This document shows positions 21,523 through 33,982 of a stretch of DNA of 64,000 bases, piece after piece. The first letter of the stretch is position 1. Each line of letters opens with the position of its first letter. The position numbers and the translations under genes are program-made. The stretch lies in the NCBI GenBank assembly GCA_015179045.1, contig WHUZ01000002.1, forward strand, positions 310,001 to 374,000, read 5' to 3'. The stretch comes from Kalaharituber pfeilii. Taxonomy: Eukaryota > Ascomycota > Pezizomycetes > Pezizales > Pezizaceae. The notes under the pieces are model-generated. The model had not been told where the DNA came from. It worked only from the letters and a program-made list of their open reading frames with translations, and ran no database searches.

Positions 21523-23298
21523 CTAACGTATTGGGATATGGTACGTACCGTATAATGACAGAAATGACATGGCACGTTCAATTCGCTGCAAATCAGCCCC
21601 CTCGGCATTAAATTTCCTCTGCCGTGCTGCCCTTGATATACGTATACGCCCGCCACCACGTTTAGGCCCTTGCCCTGTACCTGCCCGTGAATTCTCTGCA
21701 GTTCTAGGATTTGCCTGCTGCTCTGCAGCCTTCTGCGCTTTGGCAGCTTTTCGCTCTGCTGCTTTGGCAGCCTTTTCGGCATCTTCAACCTCCTTGCCTG
21801 CAATACGAGCTTTCTCACGTTCAATATAGGCGCGGTCGAGAGTGCGGGGGCCCTGAATTTGCTTAGTTGAACGCGGCTTCACAGTCTTACCATTACGCAG
21901 CTGTTTGAGCGTCTCGGCATTTGGTTCAACTATACGATGCTGTACAAGCTTGCGCTCAAGGTAATCACGATAATTGTACACCACCGCACGGGTATTTGGC
22001 GTCAAGTCCAGTTGTGATAGCTCGGTGCGGAGGGTAGCTACCTTCATAGGGGTATTGGTAGGCTCTAGTTCAGGTAATTGGAGTAATTTTGCCTCAGTCC
22101 GCCCAATAACCTCCTCCGGCCGTAGTGGCCATATGCCAGTAGCTTTGAATGCACTAGTGATATTGGATTTGGTGAGTGCAGCATGTCTAGCAGTGCATAG
22201 GACCTCCCAGAATTCCACCTTTCCAAATGGTTGATCAGGGTGGTTGTATATGAAGTCTTGAAGCCCAGTCCGGTATGCTCGTGTCAGCGGTGAGAAACAC
22301 CCTACGTCGAGAGGCTGCATAATGTGTGTAGAGTGCGAAGGCAGGCAGAACATGATGATATTATGGTCTAGGGTATACTCCACGATAGACCAGCTGACAT
22401 GTGATGAGTGCCTATCGACAATAAGCAGGCGATATATTGGCTTGGTGGTGGGGGGGGTAGCGGGTCGGGTATGCGGTTCGAAATGCTTTTTCATGAAGTC
22501 TAGTCCAAGTTCATCATCCATATAGCCACTGGGTGATCGGCTAAAAGATGCTGGTGTATCATGTACACCACCTGTACCGTAGAAACCAGCACAATGCACC
22601 TTATTCTTCCATACAATAAATGGTGGTATCACGTGACCTAAGGAAGAGACACTCTCGAGGACTGTGCAGAATTCTCTGCTACCATCTGTGATAGCTATCT
22701 TATGTTTTGTAGATGCCCTAACGATAGCTTTTTGCCTACCTACTGCTAGGCCAATAATGACACCCTTTTCATCGCAATTCCACAGATTTTCAGGTAGTAT
22801 ATGGTATTGCCGGAGAAGACTACGTAGCTTGATGTACCATAAACGCTGTTCCTCTATGTCCGCTGTAGCTTTCGCACGTATCTTCTCTAGGTATTGGACG
22901 TACTTAAGCTTGATATCCGGGTGTCTTGAGAGGAAACGGTTGTGCCAGTTTATACCGGGAGGATCAACCTTCTTCTTTCCCGAAGCTCTCTCACGCAGTA
23001 GAATATATGCCATCGACCGAAGCATAAGTACCGTGACCGGGAAGCCCATATCTGACATTTTTTTACACCAGTCAACAATTGCATCTTCCTCTGCTGTAGT
23101 AAGTAGCTGATAGTCCTGTCGGCCTTTGGCGCGGCTTTTCTGTACTCCATGGCATCGTCGGCGTAATGTTGTAGGATTAACACCAAATGCTTTAGCTATT
23201 TTCGCTTTTGACACATCTGGATGCTTATAAGCATAGTCTATAGCACGTGCTAGCTGACTGTCATGAAGCTTTAGCTCTTTTTTCGATTTGGGAGGCAT
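21523..23298 (-). CDS. Pogo/Fot-family transposase, intact, 591 aa
   Basis: The enzyme would excise and insert its element at TA by a DDE cut-and-paste reaction in the nucleus. From N to C: a psq/CENP-B-type helix-turn-helix (about residues 14-50, LARAIDYAYKHPDVSKAKIA), then a Tc5/CENP-B-type second DNA-binding domain (about 65-140, INWHNRFLSRHPDIKLK). The DDE_1 catalytic core has D176 in NCDEKGV, D295 in LLIVDRHSSH and D331 in MQPLDVGCF. D295 and D331 are 35 residues apart, the DD35D spacing. A Lys/Ala/Arg-rich basic C-terminal tail (about 500-580) follows. The length is usual for the family and the start MPPKSKK is typical. No frameshift or stop is seen, unlike every other element here, so it may be recent and possibly mobile. 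Confidence 0.93.
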   Translation of the reverse strand: MPPKSKKELKLHDSQLARAIDYAYKHPDVSKAKIAKAFGVNPTTLRRRCHGVQKSRAKGRQDYQLLTTAEEDAIVDWCKKMSDMGFPVTVLMLRSMAYILLRERASGKKKVDPPGINWHNRFLSRHPDIKLKYVQYLEKIRAKATADIEEQRLWYIKLRSLLRQYHILPENLWNCDEKGVIIGLAVGRQKAIVRASTKHKIAITDGSREFCTVLESVSSLGHVIPPFIVWKNKVHCAGFYGTGGVHDTPASFSRSPSGYMDDELGLDFMKKHFEPHTRPATPPTTKPIYRLLIVDRHSSHVSWSIVEYTLDHNIIMFCLPSHSTHIMQPLDVGCFSPLTRAYRTGLQDFIYNHPDQPFGKVEFWEVLCTARHAALTKSNITSAFKATGIWPLRPEEVIGRTEAKLLQLPELEPTNTPMKVATLRTELSQLDLTPNTRAVVYNYRDYLERKLVQHRIVEPNAETLKQLRNGKTVKPRSTKQIQGPRTLDRAYIEREKARIAGKEVEDAEKAAKAAERKAAKAQKAAEQQANPRTAENSRAGTGQGPKRGGGRIRISRAARQRKFNAEGADLQRIERAMSFLSLYGTYHIPIR

Positions 23299-23385
23299 CG
23301 CGGGTAGTTAATTAGGTGGTTGACAGGTATAGAAAGTCAAAACGGGGTGGGGAATGCGTTTGAAAATTGGCCAAGGAATGTCGAT

Positions 23386-23418
23386 CGTTATGCAATGGTC
23401 GATCGTTGTCCGGTTTGG
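23386..23418 (-). repeat. Pogo-type right terminal inverted repeat
   Basis: The plus strand reads cgttatgcaatggtcgatcg then ttgtccggtttgg, the inverted copy of the left terminus. It lies 88 bp upstream of the transposase start. Confidence 0.88.
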
Positions 23419-23420
23419 TA

Positions 23421-25668
23421 TAGTATTTCATATTTCATGTTTTTTCATGGTGTTATGATTGTTTCAAATCTATAGATACTAGTTTTGAGCCTCAAACTAG
23501 CAATTTTGTATGGGAAATTAGTAGTCTTGGCAATGCCTATTGTTTGCGATTTTCTTGCACTAGGACAAATAAGCCTTTCTACTGTTTTATAATCAGAATT
23601 ATGAAGTTTGTAGTATGTTCTATCATTAAAAAATTTTATTACTAGGAATATAATTCTAATTATAGAAATTTATAGGCTTCCAACGTATGGTGGTATCTGG
23701 GTGTAATCTGCCAGTTACTAGAACTTTTTCCAAAGACTACACTCAACTCTCTTGCACTTACATTATATTCCTGTACAGGACTTTTGCCATACCCTACAGT
23801 ATAAACTATCTCTAGTTCAAGTAGCAGGCTAATCGGGTTGCTTGTCCTTGAGATATTGCAATTTTTGTGAATAAGAACTATGCTATCAGCGGGCGCTCAG
23901 ATCGCAATTACCAAAACTTTTGGCTAGGGACTGTAACAGTTTAGACCTGAACATAGTCAACCCAGGACCTTCCATTCGCAAAGGAAGGAAGGTCAAGTGG
24001 CTCTGTTTGGAAGAAAACAATGTGAAGTCTCCTATAAGGAGTAACTCGTTATAGCGAGAGGTATCACTTATTTTTTTTTATTTTTTATTTTTTATTTTTT
24101 TTTACTTTTGGAAGGCGAGTCCTCGCATATTGCACCTTCGAATCCCTATTTCACGAGGCCAAAAACAGGAATTTGAAGCTGTGTTCTGGGTTTCTCAATT
24201 CCATCTCTTAGTCGTACCCAGATCAAAGAGCTCAGTGCAGCAAGCTGGGAGTGGATGACTTCCCGTGAAACGCAAATTCACAGTCCCAGATTCCTAGTCC
24301 ATATATTCTGTGCCAGACTCGATTCCCATAGCAACCACAAATCAAATTCGTCAGCATATCACACGCCAGCGCCACCACAAATAGGCAAGTACCCCATTAT
24401 TGCATGCAAAACTATCGACACCTATCGCTCACTTTTTACCACTTCATAATGCTGCTTGAGTCAATAAAATTGCTTTCGCCGTGTCTAAATATAAAGACCC
24501 AATAGAGTTAAGCAAATAATTGAGAAGAGAGCTTCTCCCAATTCATTATCAGTATTGGTGGAGATAATTCGGTGTATACAGTATGTGTATTTTGGCGTAA
24601 ATATGAGGGCGGTGACATCTTAATTTTTGGTGTTGAGGTTAGACATGCAAATCACGAAATATGCAGTTCGTAATTGCGTTGTCTAACCTCTTTTGTTTTG
24701 TCTGTGAAAAACTCCTGTGAATCTGGAATCTGGACGTGGTTGAAAATTTTTCTGAGCGATCGAGCACTGATAAGCCTATGAAGTTATGAATCTGCGCCCA
24801 TGGGAAGTCATCATAGTCTCCAAAAACGCAGGCATATGCTTTACCTTACGAACAATGTATCTGCATTCAGTGGAACCAAGAAATAAAACAGCATTGCCCC
24901 CTATGGTAAATATAACCATCTGTATCACGCAAACCAAATACTGTCACAGCACAATAGCAGCACTACACGCAGCATAATCATGCAAAGTAATATTTATGTT
25001 TTTGTGGCATGTGCTAGTGGAGAATATTACTTGCATAAGCTCTATCACTCAAAACTATATCAAATTTAATCTATAGAATCCTGAGAAACCGATACTTACA
25101 AGTGTGCTCATACTGCGAGATTTCAACTCTATAAGGAATCGTGAAACGAAGACTCTCTTGTCCACTGCATGCGGTCGTCATTGGGAATTTCAGTTTATGA
25201 GGATGCCTTGAATATTGCGTGCATTCCAACAGTTGGAATGTCCGAATACATGTTCAACTTCTAACTTCAGATTTTTAGCTATAGCGGCTTGCCGATTTTT
25301 GTCCTGTTCCACAGGGATTTCTAAACTCGTGATAATAGCAGTTGGGATATGAAACCTTTTTTACAGAAAAAATTTAGATCTGATGTCAATGTTCGAGGTC
25401 CAAGATTTTTGGATTGCTTTGAGTTGTGTAAAGTCGTTCGTACCGGATGATTCAATGATAATGGAAAAGCACTTAAATAGGCGTACACCAGTAACAGTTC
25501 CTGCATCTTCAATCGGCACGCACCACACGTAATAATCCCTAATCGCTAGCAAAGTAGGTACGGACACGAAGTTCACCTATGCCCCATAATCTTTTACGAA
25601 TATCGCAGCAATGGGTAACCTCTTAGTGGCTAGGTATCAACCCTAGAATTCGCACTTGGAAGGGATAT
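23421..25668. other. Intergenic, no gene seen
   Basis: AT-rich sequence with a T-rich low-complexity run at 24069-24111. Only short open frames occur, and none is recognisable. Confidence 0.5.
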
Positions 25669-25670
25669 TA

Positions 25671-25754
25671 GCTAGTTTAAAAAGTATTCGGACGCCTGAC
25701 TAATCTATATTATGCACTATATTAGTCAGGCGTCCAAATACTTTTGAAACTGGC
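25671..25754. mobile_element. 84-bp fold-back MITE
   Basis: Almost entirely palindromic. The left arm gctagtttaaaaagtattcg continues to cggacgcctgac; the right arm gtcaggcgtccaaatacttt continues to tgaaactggc. TA flanks both sides (25669-25670, 25755-25756). The same termini bound the 734-bp element at 59027-59760. Confidence 0.85.
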
Positions 25755-25756
25755 TA

Positions 25757-26874
25757 GTATGCCTATGAAAAGAATGTCAAATGTCATTTTCACCAGGTTG
25801 GTGTCGTAATAACTGGAATTGGTGTCAAGGCAACATGCCTAGTTAACGGTTACGCTTGTCGAGGCTGAAGACATAGCCTAACTAGTAACACCAGATCCTT
25901 GGAAGTATCCGCGTGCGGTATACTGATTTGGGTGAAATAGTCCTTCGATAAGCATGATTGGATATCCATGTCTGCGTGAATTTACTGAAGCTTGAGGACC
26001 ATTCGGTGGATCTCATAAGCTGTAAGACTGTCTACTGTACGGAGTGCGAATCTGTAATCTGGTTGCAGTCACAGTAAGAAGTTTGCAAAAACAATAGATA
26101 CTGGTATACGTGGGGTGCACGATACGAAATATTCTTGCTTACTTGTTATTCTACTTCAGCTGTGATGAACAGCTCATGTAGCCGCGGCACCCAATTGTAG
26201 CGAATGCCACATGGTTGCTCTGCTGCACAACATAGTAAGCGTTGTATACCTGTACTTAATTCTCTGCGTGCCCACTATAAACCTCGCTAGCAGTTATCGA
26301 GTCACCGACTGCAGTGCGACTGCAGAAGGCTATTCCACTAGGGAAGCTCTCTATGCATAGCTTGGGGCATTTACTGACATCACTCGATCGATACAACCGC
26401 ACAGCGCAGCGCCCAAAAATGTGCAGAGATAAAGCACCGTATCGCTCCACAATTGTTCTTGCACTAACCAGCCTTGTGCCGAGGTAACCGTTGATTTCAA
26501 GCGTATGAGGGGACTAACGGCGCGCTGCTATGAGACTGAGCTGCGCGCATGCATTTGCCTTGTGTTACCGGCTCACTTGCCGTGGGCTACCTTGGCAACG
26601 CATTACTGTCTTGTAAACATCTGTTATTACTGTGATGAGAACCTCAGGGATTGCCTAACTTAGCCCTTTACTTCTGTCATACCTTGTCATCGATCAAGTC
26701 TGCTGCTGTGTTTATTTGTTAGCCTGCTGGTGAAAAGGAGGTCAAGCATGTTAGAAATCAATATTGAAGGATTCTTATTCGAATCGAGGTTGGTCACAGG
26801 ACCCAGAGGTATGATATCATATCGTAATTATCAAGTAGTCTCGCTTGATCACTAGTCGGGTTGCAATCAGACAC
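25757..26874. other. Intergenic, no gene seen
   Basis: Mixed composition with no open frame of note. An isolated frame at 26256-26450 has no recognisable feature. Confidence 0.5.
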
Positions 26875-26876
26875 TA

Positions 26877-27572
26877 CAGGTCACCCTAGCTATAATGAAG
26901 GCCAAGAATCTGACCGGTTTTTCATAATAGCCAGTTTTCACTACAGAGAGGGGTCACGTGCTGCCCCAAAGGTGGGCAGGGGTGAAAAAAATTGTCAAAT
27001 GCGGAAATTTTCAGGGTATGTATGATATTCAGATCCCAAGTGTGAATTCCAGTTCCTGCCAATATCATGCCTCCTCAACACCGCTTTGGATGCCCAGCTC
27101 TAGAGAAACGGAAGGTATCTAACGCTTACCAGGAGGTGTGACAGCACCCAGCAGCAAAAAAGGATTTCAGAAGAGTGATGAGCTAATTATTTCCTAATCC
27201 ATGAGCTAATTATCTCCTAATCCCGATGGCAAACTAATGGCATTATCTTCAATGTCTATGATATTGAAGCGGTCAGATACACTAAAACTTCTTTTTTCCT
27301 TTTTGTATTGAGATATCTTGAATTAAATCACCACCCTGCTTAGCCTACTACATATGGCAATACTGAGGCTACCCCCGGTATTTCACTATAGCAAGTAGAC
27401 TTTACCTGTAGCTGAATTAATTAGTCTTGACTTCTGAAGTTCTTTATTTCTCCTAGCACTTCTTTTCACTATAGGCAGGGGCGTTTTATAGCTGCATGCA
27501 CAAACGATCTCACCCATTCCTTCACTATAGCCAGGATTTCACTATGAGTTTCATTATAGCCAGTGTCATTTG
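26877..27572. mobile_element. MITE, second copy of the CAGGTGACCCTGGCTATA family (696 bp)
   Basis: The left end caggtcaccctagctataat and right end (complement of ttatagccagtgtcatttg) match the termini at 20788-21060. TA lies on each side. Internal copies of ttcactatagccagg near the right end repeat the sub-terminal motif. No ORF. Confidence 0.7.
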
Positions 27573-27574
27573 TA

Positions 27575-30500
27575 ATTGGGACGCCAAGAATGCGCCAACA
27601 AGACTAGCCAAGATCTTGTTCCTAGTGTAGGCCACAAATTATAACAAAGCAGCCAAGTTATCAGCCAAACCCAACACCAAGGTCAAGCTTGATCACTTGA
27701 TGAATTATTTCTGGTTCTGTGGATCTTGCATTGTCTAGGGTAGCCGTCACTGCAGCGCTCTCTGGGGACCGATAACCGGAATAATTAATCACGAATACAC
27801 TCTCTTGGGAGTTAAAAATTCTATCTAGCGATGAACAATTGAGAATTGGAACCGGGGCAACTCGTTTTGTAGCTAAATTCGGGCTCAGCTTTAGTTACCA
27901 GTAGAGTTACTATATACAAGTGAGGGATTCCGGCATTAAGATTAACTCAGCTTGCCAGGCGAGTTTATCAACCGTTCACTATATATCTGCGACAATTGAA
28001 TCCTTAGTGATATGCTCGTAAAATTTGGCCCTTTGTTTCCACTATCATATAGCAAGGTTTTCAAATTAGTCATCATAGTCTTGGCAGCCGAGTTCCTGAG
28101 CTTCGCTACTAAATCAAGACTTACTAGTAATGGAAATAGAAATGTAAGAAGCAGTGATAGTGGGAGAAAAATATAGATTAGAAGTAAATCAGTAGTAGAT
28201 TGAGATCCGTGACCAGGGCTCTAACGGTCAAGATGTCTACTAGCAAGCGGCGACAATCGTATCATACCAGCAACATACCCCGGAAACAATAGACACTCAC
28301 AGCTTGGTTTAAACCAATCTCTGTGCGTAGCGACAGTCTGTTTTCTGGGCTGCTCAAGATCACTGGTGCGCAGGAGGCAAGGCAGTAGCATGGGGGTTTC
28401 TATGGATTTCATTAGCCTCTTTTCATAATAGCAAGAACAATTTGTATGTAGATTAAAATAACTTCCTCTAGATTTTCTTTCATATTACATTATTTGGTGC
28501 GATTTCATTATAGCAAGGTCTGACTGTAAATGCCATTTTCCAAGATTGGTGGCCACTTAGCCACAGGATCAAATTAACTGACATCTCTACTCCCGTGGAT
28601 TTTCAACTGGCCTTGTGCAGCCTGTACTAATTAATGTGCCGCTTTCAGCACCGAAGTCGACGAGTTGAAAGGGGACCAAAGTGTTTTGGGACCACATAGT
28701 AGTTACAATGAGGCTGGAGAGCCAAGAGGAGGCCCCCTCCATCAGTAATTATTTTTAATCTTGAACCGCAGAATTATTTTTACTTCATTTGGATAGCAAG
28801 AGGGATTTTCGAAACCTTCACGGGAAGGGCCAAAAAAAAAAAAAAAATAGTCGCAACCCACACCTTCGGTTTGGTGCACGAATGGACTAACAATTGACAT
28901 AGCATCGCTTCTCACAGAAATACTTTACGGAAGATGGGGCAAAGGTAGTCAAGGTGCCAAGGTGCCTTGTGCTCTTTTCGATTCTCGCTCTTTCTCGTCT
29001 TCCATGCTGAGAGTCCGCACTGGTAAGCACGATACCCCAGGAGTCTCTTCTAAAGTATGACCACACTGATGTAAGTTCGAGGTGCTGACGGCATTCGGCA
29101 ATAAGGCGCTCCATCAGGGCAAAAGTCAGCCGAGGATCCGCTTCATTGGCCAATTTCGTTTCCAAAATGATCGGTGTGCGGATTCGCATGAGATTGAAGA
29201 GCAGTCATTCATACGATGAAAAACTATTAGATGTTCGGTGTACATTCTCTTCAAGGGTACGCTTATGTGTACCCTGTTTGCACCTCTATGATATATGACA
29301 TCACGTATTTTAGCTTACTTACATGACCCCCTTCACCTAAATCTTTCCCCTGTAAGCATGGTTCGTGCCGCTCTTATATGGCCTGATGAGTATCACAGCG
29401 TTGACATACTTGCCTTAAGCAGTGCGCATGCATATATATATTTGTAACCTCCTTGCTCTTAGCCTCCAGCTTTAATCTGGTGGCTTTTTCAGGTAAGACT
29501 GGCGAGCCTAGGCTTGACTTCGTGATTGGAAATACGGGAATGATGAACGTGTGTTGATAAATTTGCAAAGAACCAGAATGTGTACTCTGATTAGTCCCAA
29601 GTAATATAACATGATGGTTGTGCCGTTATGCTTTGCTGCACTCGAACGTGGGCCCGTTAGCTTTCCCATTCGATATCAGTAGCACAAATCGAAGCTTCAT
29701 TGACGGCGCAAACTGTCAATTGGGTTCTATGATCGCAAGACTCTGAGACTTGCAGATACTAGTATACTGTCATAGTCGAAAATGCCGATGCTGAAGAAAA
29801 GCAAGAACTACTAATACTGGAAATATGATGGGTTACGTCTAATTACACTTTTGTGGTCAAAATGGAACGCTACTGTCGTACATTGTGATTAATTGCAATT
29901 AAGCAGACGTTAAATCTAGATTTGGAAGTCGACAAGGCTATGCATCAAGAGGTTGCTGCATGCAAATACTGCAAGCATGTTCACACCTTGCCTGTTGCCT
30001 GATCGCGGCTGTCTTTGGGAGAAGCACTGTCAGGTACCCACCAGTGGAGCAGATTGCCCCGGGAGATGCACACATGCTCTTACACGTGAGAGGTAGGCCG
30101 AGAAAGGAAAAAAGAAACCTTACTTACCCCCAGCTGATCGAGTCAACCAGTTATAGGCAAATTTTCTATTCTGTTTCTAGGGACACTGAAGCACGGAGCT
30201 GTACATGTACTTGTATCCTGTCACTTTAATCTGCTTGCGGGAAGGTTTGCCTCGCAGAACCGATTGAGGGCATTGGTGTACCACACCATGACCCCATATG
30301 GAATTTCCATCCTACCATGCCTTCAGGCGAACATTGATGCTGGAGGAGCGGGAAGGGGAGTGGGGGTAGAGGGAGGGGGTGGACATGAGATGGATATTGA
30401 GGAACCGCTACCTTCTCAAACTTCGGGAATTTCACATAAAGACGCTGCTATTTTCCACTGCTCGGTTTTAGATTTCATGAAGTAGTCTCCACTGTTGAAT

Positions 30501-30621
30501 TCCGCGCTGCCTACCAGTTGTTGGTTACCACCTTCGTTACTTCAAGCGTGCTTCTACCTGTCCAGAAGAGTTACAATTACTATCGTTCGCTTCTCATCAT
30601 CGCACACTTATCACCTTCAAC
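27575..30621. other. Intergenic, with possible MITE remnants
   Basis: No gene is supported. Around 28490-28535 tttcattatagcaaggtctg followed by actgta looks like an isolated end of a pogo-type MITE. The 250 bp before 30622 form the presumed promoter and 5' UTR of the chitin deacetylase; I see no specific element. Confidence 0.45.
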
Positions 30622-32209
30622 ATGAAGTCCACACTCGCTTTCTCGACCGCATTGATTCTCGGTTTCTCAGGCTTCGTTCAAGCCCTCCCACATCCTTTTC
30701 CAGTGACAGAGGCTGCCCCGGAGCCAGCAGTTGCTCCAGATTCTCTGCCCAATATATTTGCGAGACAGGCTGGGACTGTGAGCCCTGATGGCACCTGCGG
30801 TGTCAAGGAAGCAGGAGCAGGTAATGGCTATCGTTGCCCTACAACCATCTACGGATGCTGCAGCCAGCATGGGTGGTGCGGTGGTAGTGAAGCGCACTGT
30901 GGTAAGCTCATTCTGTGCTCCTTTGCCATGCAATCATGAAATTGTGTTTTTATTCATTACGGGGCTGCAAAAATACAATGAGACTCAATACTATATTGGG
31001 ACTGCCAGCTTCATCAAATAGCCTGCAACATGGCCGGAGTGTTGGGAATCACCATGTATGGCAAAGCTTTTGCATTACCAATGCAGCTGCTCTGTGCTCG
31101 GGGTGATGCACCCTGCAACCAATACTTATATTCTGCTTCGAACAATCATTCATCGACTGTTATCATGTTCGCTAATAATCTCCTTTGGGAATTTAAAGGT
31201 GCCGGATGTCAGGCGGCTTACGGTGCTTGTAGCGGCTCTCCAGAATCGACAACAACTACTTCACTACCCTCTCCAACTGGTTCTCGCCCCAGGCTTGGAA
31301 ATGTCCCCTACGGCGTAACCTTAACCAGTTGTACTGTTCCTGGAACAGTTGCATTAACTTTCGACGATGGTCCACATATGTAAGTTTTTCCTGCTGCCGT
31401 TAAGATCGCCGTTGATTGCCACACGGAGAATTTCACTGCTAACCTTGGATCAATTTTAGATATACACAAGAATTGTTGTCCATCTTGAATGCAGAAGGTG
31501 TTAAGGCTACCTTTTTTGTTAAGTGAGTTTGCACCCACTCACCGCCGGATTGGGACCAGCATAGGTTATTTGGATCGGAGAGAACAAAGGCTAATGTAAG
31601 GGCCAACCTTCAGTGGCCAAAATTGGGGCGCACCTATAACTAGCGACTCGAGTCTCGCGGGCGCAATCCGCGATGTGTACAACTCCGGTCACCAAATCGC
31701 CTCCCACACATGGTCACACCCAAACCTCGATTCGCTTGATGCCGCATCCATCAAGTCGCAAATGAATCAGCTTGAAGGGGCCCTACTTAACATTATCGGA
31801 CGATACCCCACATACATGCGCGCACCCTATCTCGCCTGCGGAGGTACCTGCCTCAGCGTGATGAACGAGCTTGGATATCACGTTATGGGCACCAATTTGG
31901 ATACGCTTGACTGGCAATTCAACACAGACACCACAAACTGGCAATCTCAGCAGATCTTTAACAATGCGGTTTCTTCAACTTCTGGTAGCACTGGAAAGTG
32001 GTTGGTGTTGTCTCATGATGTCCACAGGACTACTGTAAAGTTGTTGGCGGAATATATGATTGAGACCGCTCAGCAGAAGGGCTATAGGCGTAAGTACCCC
32101 CTGTTGTATTGTCAAATCAAAGTACTGTGACTAATGATTTCTCATAGTCGTGACCGTCGGGGAATGCATGGGTGATCCATCCAGCAACTGGTACAGAACT
32201 TCTTTGTAA
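30622..32209 (+). CDS. Secreted chitin deacetylase with CBM18 domain (CE4), five exons
   Basis: Predicted to remove acetyl groups from chitin, giving chitosan, outside the cell or in the wall. Exons are 30622-30901, 31199-31379, 31460-31522, 31614-32089 and 32148-32209. All junctions are GT-AG and in phase, giving 353 aa. Residues 1-21 are a signal peptide. About 55-94 form a hevein-type CBM18 (CGVKEAG...YGCCSQHGWCGG...HC). A Ser/Thr/Pro linker (about 105-125) precedes the NodB domain. It has TFDDGPH with catalytic D149 and metal D150, HTWSH with metal H206 and H210, RAPY (R244), DTLDW, and LSHD (H309). All five CE4 motifs are present, so activity is likely. Intron 1 is long (297 nt) against 58-91 nt for the others. 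No GPI signal or C-terminal binding module is seen. Such enzymes act in wall remodelling or in hiding chitin from hosts; which applies here is not shown. Confidence 0.92.
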
Positions 32210-32978
32210 GCAAATGCCCTGGCGTTATTACAGAAACTTTCCGAGTTGCTCTAGCAATCAAAATGGCGGGTAAAATCTTCGCGTGGTTCAGGGAGCGGCC
32301 GGAAGCAGCCATTTACGACAGCCGTTTTACGAGCTATGGCCGACTGCGATTCCACTGTGCATTCGCAATCGGTGGTTCCTTTGCATTTAACTGGCGTACT
32401 TATCCTTCCTATACTGATAGAATTTCCCTTGATTGATTTCTTTTTGTTAAATTCCGTTTTCCTCCAATTCTTTCATACCCATGCATTGGGTTAGTGTTTA
32501 ATTTTTCCGGCTTACAATTTCTCGTGGAGAATATTTTGGACTCTGGAGAAGGAGGAGGAAGCAGTATTGCGGGTATGGGACGGAGATGGGCATAGGGACT
32601 CTTGTTCTGGGTAGAGCTGGAGGAATAGAGATTGGAAAGTTCTGGTAATTATTTTAGTTCAGGTTCTTGGTTGGAAATATTGGTTCATTTAGGTACTCTT
32701 ATGGGTAAATGGTCATTATAAGTGATGCTCTGTGGAATAAAATTTTCAACCAAAATTTTGCTGTTAGAGACAGCTGCTAGCGACTGTGCTTGTGATATAC
32801 TCGAGGAAGTTATTAGCCTATATACTCTCTGAGGAACAAGACAGCACCATGCCCGCTTGATTTTGGGCAGCCAACGAGGTACAGTGCATGTCACGTTACA
32901 ACGCCGGCTCCGACCTGGCCCAGTACATGGGCCACCGTTACAATCGAAGAGCTACAAAAAAACCTACAACACGGGCCT
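32210..32978. other. 3' flank of chitin deacetylase, no further gene
   Basis: AT-rich, with no open frame of note. It ends at a mini-retroposon. Confidence 0.5.
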
Positions 32979-33038
32979 TTTTTTTCTTTTTTTTATATCA
33001 TTACTCGCATGCTGCCCCTGTGGGCTATGGCGGGATAG
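32979..33038 (-). mobile_element. Mini-retroposon, tail family A
   Basis: On the minus strand: ctatcccgccatagcccaca, a hairpin, then atgcgagtaatgatat and an A-rich tail with one G. Flanks are cacgggcct and cacgggctt (9 bp, one mismatch). It is the same minimal unit as at 13022. Confidence 0.7.
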
Positions 33039-33047
33039 CACGGGCTT

Positions 33048-33982
33048 GGACTGTTTGGTATATTGGTAAGAGACTCACGGGGCTAGCCTAAGGACGACGG
33101 TTATTGTGGACTATGAGTGTATTGTAATTACAGATTGCGCAGATTGTTGTAGATTTTCGGTTGATTGATAAAATTAGTGGAGTACTTGTCCACCTCGATC
33201 GCATGCAGTAGAGTTAATTGCTGCGAGAATAAACAAGTACCAGTACTTGAGAGGTACCGTCGAAGTGGTGATGTCTGCCAAGTGTCACCTGCACCTACCA
33301 ATGCTAGTTCCTAAGCCCTAGTTCTCTATGCTTTTGCTGTCATTTCATGGCTGGGTTATAATTGTCAAAAGCCTGCGGGACTTCTAGAGAAAAAACTGGG
33401 TGCATTATAGAGTATAACGTATTATACTAACTGAATACTTATATGTTTCACTGCAGGGTGCCTAAGGGTATACAGCAGATTCAGTAAGAAAACAAACGGA
33501 CAATGCATATATGATTAGAAATTCAAAGGACAAATAAAGTACGAGGTCCGAAGAACCACAATGAGTTCTCATCAATACCATTATTATATACATTAACTTG
33601 GATGAATTTTGCCTGAGTTCCAATATCATCGAAGAAATAGTTGTATGTATTTACCCCATAAACGTTGAACCACATGTTCAGAGCAGCCTTGGAAACATAG
33701 TCAACGATTTTTCTTTGGACTGATACTCTCCAAGCCTTGTTTGAACTCACTACAAAGTAATTTCTATTACCAATGTCTTAAAATGTAGCACTTCCTGAAA
33801 TTGGTAATTACTATAAGCAAAGATGTTGGATGCAAGAAACCTTATGAAAAAAGTTATTAACATTTGTTCACCGAATATTAGAGGAGTTCAATAATCGAAC
33901 ACTGTCCCGCCCACTTATTTTATTCTGCCGTCAGACAACAAGACTAGTTTTTATTTCATCAGTTAGTCTTTGAATTCATACC
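33048..33982. other. Intergenic, no gene seen
   Basis: A 75-codon open frame at 33523-33750 (minus) has no recognisable domain. Confidence 0.45.

Larger units (their letters stand above)
21183..23418 (-). mobile_element. Apparently intact pogo/Fot-type DNA transposon (2236 bp)
   Basis: About 33-bp terminal inverted repeats (see end features) are flanked by TA at 21181-21182 and 23419-23420. One uninterrupted 591-codon transposase gene fills the minus strand. The termini differ at one base. Size, TA target and DD35D transposase agree with fungal pogo-like elements. Confidence 0.88.

Noticed and set aside
24110..24160. Sequence ggaaggcgagtcctcgcat with a ccttcgaatccc segment, like a tRNA 3' half
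   Set aside because: No acceptor stem, D arm or A box can be found, and the pairing is incomplete. Not a tRNA gene.
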